Of a stretch of DNA of 58,732 nt, positions 6,760 to 14,709 are shown one piece after another; the first letter of the stretch is position 1, and each line of letters starts with the position of its first letter. The notes below the pieces were generated by a model. The model did not search any database, was not told where the DNA came from, and was given only the letters and a program-made list of their open reading frames with translations. Both the position numbers and the translations under genes were made by a program. The DNA lies in the NCBI GenBank assembly GCA_007118855.1, contig SKQU01000259.1, forward strand, positions 1 to 58,732, read 5' to 3'. The stretch is from Spirochaetaceae bacterium (GTDB lineage Bacteria > Spirochaetota > Spirochaetia > DSM-27196 > SLST01).

Positions 6760-7764
6760 TCAGCCGCCTCCCGCCTTGATCGCGCGTCGGACCTTTCGCA
6801 TCAGCGCCTCACCCACGCCGGGCATGCTCATGATCTTCTGGTAGAAGCTCTGGGCACGCTGGGTGTCTCCCTTCTCCTGGTACGACTGTCCCACGTAGTA
6901 GAGCGCGTCGGGGAGCTCCGGTATCTTCGGATAGCGCTGGATCAGCCCGGTGAAGTGCTTGATGCACGCATCGTGCTGCCCGAGGCTCGAGAAGCAACGC
7001 CCCATCTCGAACAGCGCCTTGATGCGGTACTCCTCATCACTGCTCGTGTCGGCTATCTGCTTGAACGACCGCAGCGCCTCGGCGTACTTCTGCTGGCTGA
7101 AGGTACTCACCGCCGCGTAGAACTCCTTCGCGGCGTCGGAGAGCTGCCTGCCCGCCTCAGGCTTCGCCGATTCGGCCGGCGAGGCGGCCTCCACGCCTTC
7201 GATATTGGGGCCCTTGCCGGCGCCGTACTGCTGGAGAAACTGCTCGGCCTTCTGTGCGAGCTCGTTCGCCCGGGCGTGCAAACGCCCCGAGGGGTAGTAG
7301 GTGAGATACCGGCGGAACGCGTAGAGCGCCTGCTCGTAGCGCTTCTTTCCCAGATAGTACTGTCCGATGTTAAAGAGCCCGGACTCGGGGTCGACCTGCG
7401 CGTCCTCGGCGAGCAGCGCGCTCACCTTGGCGTGCATCCGTCGCAGCTGATTGCTGAACACCTTCAGCATCTTCATGATGATCCTGGTGTTCTGACTGAC
7501 GATGTGCTCGAACTCGGGCACCGTGAACATGAGCACCGAGGCATCCGAGAGCACCACGGCGTTCTCCTCGCGCGGGTACTTGCCCAGCGCGCTCTTCACT
7601 CCGAAGAACTCCCCGGTCTGGATGTAGTCGTGGATCTCCTGGCCGGTCTCTATGTCGGTGGAATTGAGGCTGACGCGCCCCGACTTGAGAATGTAGATCC
7701 TGTCGCTCACATCGCCACGGAAGTAGATGACCGAGTTGGCCTTGAAAGTCATGGGACGCGGCAC
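6760..7764 (-). CDS. cyclic-nucleotide-binding domain fused to TPR repeats
   Basis: Residues 1-120 are a cNMP-binding domain (FRGDVSDRIYILKSGRVSL) and residues 130-330 are tetratricopeptide repeats (LFNIGQYYLGKKRYEQALYAF; ALYYVGQSYQEKGDTQRAQSF). The phosphate-binding cassette is altered: FGVKSALGKYPREENAV has Val where the ligand-binding Glu is expected. There is no DNA-binding domain or signal peptide, so this looks like a cytosolic scaffold or sensor. The start is GTG at 7764, supported by AGGAG 8 nt upstream; the downstream ATG at 7752 lacks a ribosome-binding site. It is paired with the Crp-like regulator. Confidence 0.85.
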   Translation of the reverse strand: MPRPMTFKANSVIYFRGDVSDRIYILKSGRVSLNSTDIETGQEIHDYIQTGEFFGVKSALGKYPREENAVVLSDASVLMFTVPEFEHIVSQNTRIIMKMLKVFSNQLRRMHAKVSALLAEDAQVDPESGLFNIGQYYLGKKRYEQALYAFRRYLTYYPSGRLHARANELAQKAEQFLQQYGAGKGPNIEGVEAASPAESAKPEAGRQLSDAAKEFYAAVSTFSQQKYAEALRSFKQIADTSSDEEYRIKALFEMGRCFSSLGQHDACIKHFTGLIQRYPKIPELPDALYYVGQSYQEKGDTQRAQSFYQKIMSMPGVGEALMRKVRRAIKAGGG

Positions 7765-7803
7765 CTGGTTAGCTCCTGGATAGTACTGTAAACACTCCTA
7801 TCT

Positions 7804-7852
7804 ATTATATCAACAAAGTTTTGTACCGCACCTTGCGGCCGAACGATATACT
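7804..7852. promoter_or_regulatory. divergent promoter region between cNMP-TPR and PHP genes
   Basis: A consensus TATAAT lies on the minus strand at 7804-7809, facing the cNMP-TPR gene. A TATACT lies on the plus strand at 7847-7852, 11 nt before the PHP ATG. Neither has a convincing -35 at 17 bp; TTGTAC at 7821 is 20 bp from TATACT. Confidence 0.45.
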
Positions 7853-7863
7853 GAGAGGCGAGG

Positions 7864-8709
7864 ATGATCGACCTGCACGCGCATTCCACCGCCTCCGACG
7901 GCTCTCTGACACCGACGCAGCTCATCTCGCTCGCGCAGTCGGAGGGGCTTGCCGCGATCGCCCTGACCGACCACGATACGGTGGCCGGCCTCGACGAAGC
8001 CGCGCGGGCGGCCCGCAGCCTCGGCATCGGGTTCGTACCGGGAGTCGAACTGGAGGTGGAATGGGACACGGGGGTCTTCCACCTCCTCGGGCTCGGTCTC
8101 TCTCACTGGGACGGCAGGTTCGAGACCCGGCTCGTAGAGATCCGTACCCGGCGCACGCGCCGAAACAGGGCGATGGTGGACCTCCTCCGGAGGGCGGGAA
8201 TCCCCATCACCTACGATGAGCTCGTCCGGATCGCCGGACATGATACGGTGGGCCGGCCCCACTTCGCGCAGTGGCTCGTACAGCACGGGACCGTCACGAC
8301 AATGCAGGAAGCCTTTGACACGATGATCGGAGAGGGACAACCGTTCTATCTGCCCAAGGAGGGCGAGAGCGTGGGCAGGACATGCGATATGATCCATGGC
8401 GCCGGAGGCCGCGCGGTCCTCGCGCACCCGCAGACGCTGCGGCTCGGCTGGGACGAGCTGGTCAAATCGCTGAAACGGTGGCGCGGCGAAGGACTCGACG
8501 GCGTAGAGGCGTACCACGCGAACCTCGCCGCCCGCGAAGCCCACCGGCTCGCCGCGATCGCAGACGACCTGGGGCTGCTCGTCAGCGCCGGCAGCGACTA
8601 TCACGGGCCGCCGAGAACAGATCGTCGCCTCGGGCGCACCTGCGGCGGTATGGAGATCGACGACCGGTTTCTCGAGCCCTTCGGAGTATACGCACATGAG
8701 CGCGGTTGA
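7864..8709 (+). CDS. PHP-domain phosphoesterase (YciV/RNase AM-like)
   Basis: A 281-residue polymerase-and-histidinol-phosphatase domain protein. The metal-binding motifs are all visible: DLHAHSTASDGSLTP, LTDHDTVAG, GVELEVEW, VLAHPQTL and AGSDYHG. Relatives of this size are 3',5'-nucleoside bisphosphate phosphatases or 5'-3' RNases (RNase AM), so a cytosolic phosphodiester or phosphate hydrolase acting on RNA ends or nucleotides is likely. GAGAGG precedes the ATG by 5 nt. Its 3' end overlaps mlaE by 14 bp, so it is probably the first gene of the lipid-transport operon. Confidence 0.88.
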   Translation: MIDLHAHSTASDGSLTPTQLISLAQSEGLAAIALTDHDTVAGLDEAARAARSLGIGFVPGVELEVEWDTGVFHLLGLGLSHWDGRFETRLVEIRTRRTRRNRAMVDLLRRAGIPITYDELVRIAGHDTVGRPHFAQWLVQHGTVTTMQEAFDTMIGEGQPFYLPKEGESVGRTCDMIHGAGGRAVLAHPQTLRLGWDELVKSLKRWRGEGLDGVEAYHANLAAREAHRLAAIADDLGLLVSAGSDYHGPPRTDRRLGRTCGGMEIDDRFLEPFGVYAHERG

Positions 8710-9478
8710 GCGGATCGGGGCGAACGCGATCGGCCGGCTGCGACACTTCATCTACGCGGTCGGCTACGCCGTCGAGGTATTCCGCCAGGTGCCGCGGTTT
8801 CTGACCCGTCGCACGGTGGGCAGCCGCGTCCTGACGATGCAGGTCCTGTTCACCGGAGTCGAGGCGCTCAACGTGATCGCGACCATCAGCCTGGGGATCG
8901 GTACGGTCATCGTGATTCAGGGACTGAGCCTGCTGCCGCAGTTCGGTCAGGGACGGCTCATCTACAGCATTCTCATCATCGTGATCACCCGCGAGCTCGG
9001 GCCTATTCTCACGGCGCTCATCGTCACCGCCCGATCGGGCACCGCGATCGCGACCGAGCTCGGAAACATGGTCGTCAACCACGAGATCGAGGCGTACACG
9101 ATCACGGGTATCAACCCGATTCAGCACATCGTGGTTCCCCGTCTGATCGGCGTGACCCTCAGCACCTTTCTTCTGAACCTCTACTTCAACGTCTTCGGGC
9201 TCCTTGGTTCGTTCGTCGTGACCCAGTTCGTCAACCCAATCTCGGTGGTCGAGTACTGGAGCGGGCTCCTGGAGGCGCTGAGCATGACCGACGTCGCCTC
9301 GAGCGTCGTCAAGAGTCTCGTCTTCGGCGCGATCACCGCGCTGGTGGCGACCTTCTACGGGCTGCAGGTGGAACGCTCGTCGACCGAGATACCGGTCGCG
9401 GCGATCCGCTCGGTCGGGCGCGGCATCACGCTGCTCATCCTGGCGAACGCGGTGATCACCCTCGCCTACTACCTGTGA
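8696..9478 (+). CDS. mlaE: MlaE-type ABC transporter permease
   Basis: A 260-residue inner-membrane permease of the MlaE family with about five to six hydrophobic segments. The family signature is ITRELGPILTALIVTARSGTA, followed by TELGNMVVNHEIEAY and a hydrophobic C-terminal half. It moves phospholipid between the inner membrane and the MCE protein, with MlaF as ATPase and MlaD as substrate carrier. It overlaps the PHP gene and is followed 6 bp later by mlaF. Outer-membrane MlaA, and MlaB and MlaC, are not seen in the window. Confidence 0.92.
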   Translation: MSAVERIGANAIGRLRHFIYAVGYAVEVFRQVPRFLTRRTVGSRVLTMQVLFTGVEALNVIATISLGIGTVIVIQGLSLLPQFGQGRLIYSILIIVITRELGPILTALIVTARSGTAIATELGNMVVNHEIEAYTITGINPIQHIVVPRLIGVTLSTFLLNLYFNVFGLLGSFVVTQFVNPISVVEYWSGLLEALSMTDVASSVVKSLVFGAITALVATFYGLQVERSSTEIPVAAIRSVGRGITLLILANAVITLAYYL

Positions 9479-9484
9479 GGTTCC

Positions 9485-10312
9485 ATGGAAGAGATGCAAC
9501 CCGACGGGATGATCGCTGCGGCGTGCCGGCTGACCGGCATTACGGTCACCTCAGACTCGGCGCCCATCCTCGAAGAGGTCAGCGTCGACTTTCCCCGCGA
9601 CGCCTGCACCGTGGTCATGGGGCCCTCCGGTTCGGGCAAGAGCACGCTCCTGAAGGTGGCCGCGGGACTGGTCGTTCCGGACGGGGGAACCGTCGAGATC
9701 CTGGGCGTGGATCCGGCACGCGCCACCGACCGCGAGCTGGAGGCGCTGCGCCTCAGAAACGGTTTCGTCTTCCAGGACGGGGCCCTCTGGCAGAACATGA
9801 GCCTGTACGACAACATCGCGCTTCCTCTCCTCTACCACGGGGTGGAAGACGACCCGGCGGCCGTACGTCTTCGCGTACTCACCCTCGCGCGCGAGCTCGG
9901 CGCTACCGCCAGGCTCGACCTTCGCCCGTCGCAGGTCTCCTCGGGAGAGCGCAAGATCATCTCCTTCATACGCGCGATCGCGGCCGACCCGGAGCTGCTG
10001 TTCATGGACGAGCCGACCACGAGCATCGACGCAGAGCGAAATGCACTCCTGATCGCCCGGCTTCGATCGATTCGCAAGCGCGGCGCGACGATCATCGCGG
10101 TCACCCACGACGCCCGGATCGCGAGCCGCATCGCAGACTTCATCCTCGTGATGAAGGAGGGCCGCGTCCTCAGATTCGGGTCGCTGCATGAGATCTCACG
10201 CAGCGGTGATCCTGAAGTCGAGCGTATTCTGACCGATGTTCTAAGTGAGACGGCGACGTACGATGGAGACATCCTTGACCTGCTTGATCCGGATCAGGAC
10301 CCGATCGTGTGA
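9485..10312 (+). CDS. mlaF: MlaF-type ABC transporter ATP-binding protein
   Basis: A 275-residue ATPase. Walker A is GPSGSGKSTLLKVAAG, Q-loop FVFQDGALW, Walker B ELLFMDEPTTSID, and H-loop AVTHDARI. The ABC signature is diverged (VSSGERK instead of LSGGQ). The C-terminal 30 residues extend beyond the nucleotide-binding core. It partners MlaE upstream and MlaD downstream. GAGG overlapping the mlaE stop serves as its ribosome-binding site. Confidence 0.92.
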   Translation: MEEMQPDGMIAAACRLTGITVTSDSAPILEEVSVDFPRDACTVVMGPSGSGKSTLLKVAAGLVVPDGGTVEILGVDPARATDRELEALRLRNGFVFQDGALWQNMSLYDNIALPLLYHGVEDDPAAVRLRVLTLARELGATARLDLRPSQVSSGERKIISFIRAIAADPELLFMDEPTTSIDAERNALLIARLRSIRKRGATIIAVTHDARIASRIADFILVMKEGRVLRFGSLHEISRSGDPEVERILTDVLSETATYDGDILDLLDPDQDPIV

Positions 10313-10335
10313 AACTCCGCGATCAGACTCCGGAA

Positions 10336-10364
10336 TTGACGCGGCCCGAAACGTGGGCTAGACT
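10336..10364 (+). promoter_or_regulatory. internal sigma-70 promoter before mlaD
   Basis: TTGACG, 17-bp spacer, TAGACT. Transcription would begin near 10371, about 3 nt before the mlaD ATG, so transcripts from this promoter would be nearly leaderless, although GAGG is present in the DNA upstream. It could boost mlaD and the downstream envelope genes independently of mlaEF. Confidence 0.6.
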
Positions 10365-10373
10365 CGAGGTGGC

Positions 10374-11468
10374 ATGAAACTGCGGTACCGGTATGCGAAT
10401 CAGGTCGTCGGGATCTTCGTCATCGTGGCGGTCGGGCTGGCCGTGACGCTCATCGTGCTGCTCGGCGTGAACCAGCGGTGGTTCCGACGCAACTACGAGT
10501 ACTATGCCAGACTCGACACGGCCAAGGATGTTTCGGTCGGCATGTCGATCACCTTTCGCGGGTTCACGATCGGTCGCGTCCGGGATATCACCCTGACTGA
10601 GACCAACGACGTGCACGTACGGTTCACCATCCAGGACGAGTACATAGACAAGGTCACCCGCGATTCTCTGATCCAGATCGTCGCGAATCCGCTCGGCGGC
10701 GGACAGATCCTCCTCCATCAGGGTCGGCAGCCTACTGAGCCGCTGGCCGAAGGCTCACAGATCCCTACTCACGACTCCAAGCAGGGCCTGCGGCTGCGCG
10801 AGGAGAACCGCGTCATCATACTCCGTGACACCGACCCTATAGCCCAGGCGCTCGGCCAGCTCGATCCTATCCTCACCAACGTGGACCGGGCGCTGCTGAA
10901 CGTCGTCGGACTCACCGAGGAGATCGACCTCGCGCTCCGCGGCGAGTCGGTCGGCCCCATCGGCGCGGCGCTGACGAGCTTCGAGCACGCGGTGGCGGAG
11001 CTCCAGCAGACGGTCGTCCGGGTCAACCGCGTCATCGATGACACCACCGGCCAGGTCGACGTCTTGCTCGGGGACGTCCAGCTCATCGCCGCCAATCTCG
11101 AACAGACGAGCGCGGCGCTTGCGAACCCCACCGGTCTCGTGAAGACGCTGCTCGACCCGCAGGGCAGCATCGCCACACTCCTTGATGACGACAACCGCCT
11201 GTTCGACGACATACTCCTGATCATTGCCTCCCTCGAGCGCAGCATCGCACGTCTCGACGACAGCCTTCTGCAGGTCGCCGGGTTCACCGCCTACCTCAAT
11301 ACGGCCCAACCCCAGATCATGTCCCTGCTCGAAGAGGGACGCCAGACGATCAGCACGGGCAACGCGGTGCTGCAGGGCATCCGCAATAACCCGCTCATCC
11401 GGGGAGGGATTCCTGAGGCAAGAGAACAGCCGACGACGTTCCGCGGCGTCCGCGACGAGGAGTTCTGA
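10374..11468 (+). CDS. mlaD: MCE/MlaD-family lipid-binding protein
   Basis: One N-terminal transmembrane helix (residues 8-33) is followed by a single MCE domain (about residues 38-115, with YYARLDTAKDVSVGMSITFRG and VRDITLTETNDVHVRF). A long alpha-helical region rich in hydrophobic heptads runs from about residue 150 to 335. This is the anchored-carrier design, in which MCE domains form hexameric rings over the permease and the helical tail can form a tunnel. Length 364 is between short MlaD and long tunnel-type MCE proteins. Its stop overlaps the next ATG by one base. Confidence 0.9.
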   Translation: MKLRYRYANQVVGIFVIVAVGLAVTLIVLLGVNQRWFRRNYEYYARLDTAKDVSVGMSITFRGFTIGRVRDITLTETNDVHVRFTIQDEYIDKVTRDSLIQIVANPLGGGQILLHQGRQPTEPLAEGSQIPTHDSKQGLRLREENRVIILRDTDPIAQALGQLDPILTNVDRALLNVVGLTEEIDLALRGESVGPIGAALTSFEHAVAELQQTVVRVNRVIDDTTGQVDVLLGDVQLIAANLEQTSAALANPTGLVKTLLDPQGSIATLLDDDNRLFDDILLIIASLERSIARLDDSLLQVAGFTAYLNTAQPQIMSLLEEGRQTISTGNAVLQGIRNNPLIRGGIPEAREQPTTFRGVRDEEF

Positions 11469-12406
11469 TGCGTGGCGCCGGCCCCTGCGCTCTTGCCTTT
11501 CTGGTCGCGACGGGCCTCCTCGTTTCCTGTTCCACCGCGCCGAGGACGCCTGACACGGTCACCGACGTGAAAGACCGCGCCGCCGAACACGCGGAGTTCG
11601 GCAATCGCTACTATCGCCAGGCGAACTACCAGCAGGCGCTTCGCTTCTTCGAGCTCGCACTCGACGCCAACACGTCGGTGGACCACCTGCCGGGAGTCGC
11701 CCGCGCCCACAATTCGATAGGGAACGTCTACCTGGCCGTGGGCGAGATAGACGCGGCCGAGGCAAGCTTCATGCGCGCCTACCGGATCGCAACCATGCTC
11801 GACGATCCGGACCTGCTGCTGCAAAGCTCATCAAATCTGGGCCAGGCCGCGCTGCGACGCGGGCAGACCGAACTCGCCATGGAGTTTTTCAGCCGCGCGC
11901 TTGACTACCGCCCCCGGGTCACCAGCAGGGCCGACGTCGCGATCATCCTGCACAACATCGCTACCGTGTACAGCCGTCGCGGCGAGACCGAAGCCGCCGA
12001 ACGCCTGCTCCGGGAAGCGATGGCAATCAACACCGCCGAGCGCACCTGGCTCGAGCTCGCGTCCAACCATTACGCGCTCGCGGCGCTCTACAGCAGACAG
12101 GGCCGGTACTCCGAAGCGCGCGCACAGGCGCTTCGTGCCCTCGAGCTCGACAAGCAGGTGGAGAACTCCGTCGGCATAGCCTCCGACCTCAAGGCGCTCG
12201 GGATCATCGCCCGCCGGATGCAAGAGTACGAGTCGGCCGTCGACTATTTCACTCGTGCGCTTCAGGTGAGCGCGACGATCGGCCTGGTCGGCGAAGCAGC
12301 CGACGTTCTGAACCATCTCGCCTCGATCGCAGCGGATCTCGGCCGCAACGGGGAGGCCCAGCGGTATCAAGAACAGCGTGAAGCGCTCCTTCAGGAGGCC
12401 CGATGA
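11468..12406 (+). CDS. TPR-repeat lipoprotein
   Basis: A signal peptide ending in a lipobox-like LLVSC (Cys about residue 21) predicts a lipid-anchored envelope protein. It is followed by about six tetratricopeptide repeats, for example YYRQANYQQALRFFELALDA and AHNSIGNVYLAVGEIDAAEASF. The position directly after mlaD suggests an accessory of the lipid transporter or of the downstream wall peptidase; this is inference from context only. It overlaps both neighbours (ATGA type at the 3' end). Confidence 0.82.
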   Translation: MRGAGPCALAFLVATGLLVSCSTAPRTPDTVTDVKDRAAEHAEFGNRYYRQANYQQALRFFELALDANTSVDHLPGVARAHNSIGNVYLAVGEIDAAEASFMRAYRIATMLDDPDLLLQSSSNLGQAALRRGQTELAMEFFSRALDYRPRVTSRADVAIILHNIATVYSRRGETEAAERLLREAMAINTAERTWLELASNHYALAALYSRQGRYSEARAQALRALELDKQVENSVGIASDLKALGIIARRMQEYESAVDYFTRALQVSATIGLVGEAADVLNHLASIAADLGRNGEAQRYQEQREALLQEAR

Positions 12407-12594
12407 GCAAGCGTGGCGGTTCGATCGCGCGTCTGCTCGCCTGGGCGCTGCTCGCCCTCATCCTGCCGTTCGCCGGCGCTGCGATCGCGTTCCCTTTGTG
12501 GCACCTCGCGGTGAACCATCGCCTCGTCTACACGATCATCGTCGCGCTCGGCCTGACACTGATCGTGGTCGCGGCGCGCCGGAGAGGCGCATGA
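12403..12594 (+). CDS. 63-residue double-spanning membrane protein, unknown function
   Basis: A small ORF with two predicted membrane helices (about residues 9-31 and 38-57) and positively charged ends (MSKRGG, RRRGA). It is locked between its neighbours by ATGA overlaps on both sides, which argues that it is translated. I do not recognise a family. A small subunit of the Mla-like transporter or an anchor for the adjacent M23 protein are possibilities from position only. Confidence 0.65.
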   Translation: MSKRGGSIARLLAWALLALILPFAGAAIAFPLWHLAVNHRLVYTIIVALGLTLIVVAARRRGA

Positions 12595-13505
12595 GCCGGC
12601 CTCGACGGTGCCCGGTCGCGATCCTTGGATGCCTCCTCGTCTTCTGCGCACCGCTCGCCCATCTTCGCGCGGAATACCCGCTGATGGAACGTCTCGATCG
12701 CAGCGATCCGCTCTACCTGCAGCATCAGAACGACATTCAGCACTACTATCGCAGCGCGAGCGCGGGCGACGAACTGCCGCCCCTGCTCATCTACCGCTAC
12801 GACCTGCAGGAGCACGATACGCTCTTCGCCGTCGCGGCAAGGCTGTCCATGCCCTACAGCGCGATCGCGTCGCTGAATCGCCTCACCGGACCCTCGTTCG
12901 ACGAACGGTCGTCAATACTCATCCCGGGCATCCCCGGCATCTATCTTCCTCTGGATCCCGCGTCTGATCTGGAGATGATCATGCACGATCTGCGACGGGA
13001 CAGACCGGCCGACGTGCTCTCGCTGGCACTGCAAGACGGCAGACGGGCATACCGGTTCTACCCCGGAGAGGATTTCCTGGCCGAGGAGCGCACGGCATTC
13101 CTGGGAATGACCTTTCGCCATCCGCTGCCGAACGGCCGGTTGACCTCGCCGTACGGTCCGCGTATCAACCCCATCACCGCGCGCTACACCTTTCACGGCG
13201 GGGCCGATTACGCGGCTCCGGCGGGAACCCCGGTGCTCGCCGCGAGAGGCGGACGGGTGAGCCATACCGGTTCCGACGAGATACTCGGGATCTACATCAT
13301 CGTCGACCACAGCGGCGGCTTCCAGACGCTCTATGGGCACCTGAAGAGCATGCACGTGTCGTTGAACGACGAGGTCCGTTCAGGTATGATTCTAGGGAGG
13401 GTCGGCAGCACCGGGCAGGTAACCGGATCACATCTGCACTTCGAAATACGCCACAACGGCAGAACCCGCGACCCGGAAACCATGGTGCGACAGGACAGAC
13501 GATGA
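12591..13505 (+). CDS. secreted M23-family peptidoglycan endopeptidase with LysM-like domain
   Basis: The true start is the ATG at 12591 (MSRPRRCPVAIL), overlapping the previous stop; the longer ORF-track version runs through the upstream genes in another frame. A signal peptide (residues 1-27) is followed by a LysM-like stretch (YDLQEHDTLFAVAARLSMPYS, about 80-120) and a C-terminal M23 LytM domain. The catalytic zinc ligands are intact: FHGGADY (His, Asp) and GSHLHFEIRHNG (HxH). Active cross-link cleavage in the periplasm is therefore likely. Length about 304. Confidence 0.9.
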   Translation: MSRPRRCPVAILGCLLVFCAPLAHLRAEYPLMERLDRSDPLYLQHQNDIQHYYRSASAGDELPPLLIYRYDLQEHDTLFAVAARLSMPYSAIASLNRLTGPSFDERSSILIPGIPGIYLPLDPASDLEMIMHDLRRDRPADVLSLALQDGRRAYRFYPGEDFLAEERTAFLGMTFRHPLPNGRLTSPYGPRINPITARYTFHGGADYAAPAGTPVLAARGGRVSHTGSDEILGIYIIVDHSGGFQTLYGHLKSMHVSLNDEVRSGMILGRVGSTGQVTGSHLHFEIRHNGRTRDPETMVRQDRR

Positions 13506-14491
13506 AACTGATCACGGCGGCCGCACTGCTCCTCCTCTCCTCACCGTCCTTCGCCGAGACGCTGCGGGGACCCCTCGCCGCCGAGCTCACCGTCACGCCC
13601 GTTGAATCGGCGAGCGCGGAAGGGGTTGGCGTTGAAGGTATCGTGCTGATCCGGATCGACGGAGACCCCCGGTTCCTCGACGCCATCGACATTGAGATCA
13701 CGAGCCCCGCCGCCGTCGCCGAGCATGCGGGCGCCCTGACCCTCTCGGTCGTGGGCCCTATCAGCATGGAGGCTCGCGCCGACGTCGCAAGCGTCGTGGG
13801 CGAGGAGCTTCTGCGCCAGCCCTTGCAGCGCGGCGGAAAGACCTTCTACCAGGTCGTCCTGCGCGATGACGCCGATCCGGACGCGTTGACCACGGTGACC
13901 CGCATAGGCACCGTCGTCCCCCCTCAGACGTTTCCTCTCGCGCTCACGATCGTCCCTCGCATGAAGGGGCTCAGCGAAGCGATCCAGGCTGCTGAGTTCA
14001 CCGTCACGGCGCGTCCGGTGACGCGCAACGTTGCAGCGATAGCGGTCAGATACGTCCACGAGGACGGATCGTTTTTTGACCCCGAGGCCCCGCTCGCCCC
14101 GGACTTCGAGCTCACGATCGACGGACAGGCGGTCAGGGTAGACAGCGAGTACCTGGTGACGCCCGGACTCCACAGACTGCGGCTGCGTTCGCAACGCTAC
14201 CAGGACCAGGAGGTCACGATAGGCGTCGACAGGGGCCGCAGCGTCACCGTTGACGTGCCGCTTCGACTCGCTCTTGCCACGGTCCAGTACATCGTCCCAC
14301 GGGACGCGAGCGTCTACGTGAACGGCCGGCTGCGGGAAGGCTCGAGCGGGGACTTTACCGTACCGCCGGGAGAGCATACAATAGTAGTTGTGATGGGAGA
14401 GTACACGGTGACGCGGCGATTCCGCGTGGAGGAACGGCAGCGGTACTCAGTGTCCGTGACGCTGGATATCGTCATAGAAGAGATCAAGTAA
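13502..14491 (+). CDS. secreted protein with PEGA-like C-terminal region, unknown function
   Basis: A signal peptide (residues 1-18, ...SSPSFAETL) precedes a 310-residue beta-rich periplasmic protein. The C-terminal part has alternating short strands such as VTPGLHRLRLRSQRYQDQEV and PRDASVYVNGRLREG with PPGEHTIVV, which resemble PEGA-type surface-layer repeats. I do not recognise a characterised orthologue. It ends the mla-M23 operon, overlapping the M23 stop by 4 bp and followed by a strong terminator, so it likely acts in the same envelope process. Confidence 0.75.
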   Translation: MKLITAAALLLLSSPSFAETLRGPLAAELTVTPVESASAEGVGVEGIVLIRIDGDPRFLDAIDIEITSPAAVAEHAGALTLSVVGPISMEARADVASVVGEELLRQPLQRGGKTFYQVVLRDDADPDALTTVTRIGTVVPPQTFPLALTIVPRMKGLSEAIQAAEFTVTARPVTRNVAAIAVRYVHEDGSFFDPEAPLAPDFELTIDGQAVRVDSEYLVTPGLHRLRLRSQRYQDQEVTIGVDRGRSVTVDVPLRLALATVQYIVPRDASVYVNGRLREGSSGDFTVPPGEHTIVVVMGEYTVTRRFRVEERQRYSVSVTLDIVIEEIK

Positions 14492-14581
14492 TGCTCGTCG
14501 TGAGACGATAATCAAGGTGTCGGTTGTTCATTATAGTTCCCCTCCCAGTTTACTATGTGTATGGCCGACGACCTAACGGTT

Positions 14582-14614
14582 GGGCCGGCGCCTCCGGGTG
14601 CCGGCCCTTTTCTT
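14582..14614 (+). terminator. rho-independent terminator of the mla-M23 operon
   Basis: Stem GGGCCGGC/GCCGGCCC with a 10-nt loop, followed by TTTTCTT. It closes the plus-strand operon 7864-14491 about 90 bp after the last stop. Confidence 0.85.
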
Positions 14615-14674
14615 AAGACCCTCCGGAGCGCTGAACCATTGCCGGAAGGGCATCCATGAACGGCGCGCAGCCGT

Positions 14675-14703
14675 TTGACACGAACCGCTGCGCTCCGTAA
14701 CCT
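14675..14703 (+). promoter_or_regulatory. sigma-70 promoter of the class A PBP gene (leaderless type)
   Basis: TTGACA, 17-bp spacer, TAACCT. The -10 hexamer ends 6 nt before the ATG, so the predicted start is the A of the ATG itself. No Shine-Dalgarno is present in GTAGCT immediately upstream. Confidence 0.55.
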
Positions 14704-14709
14704 GTAGCT

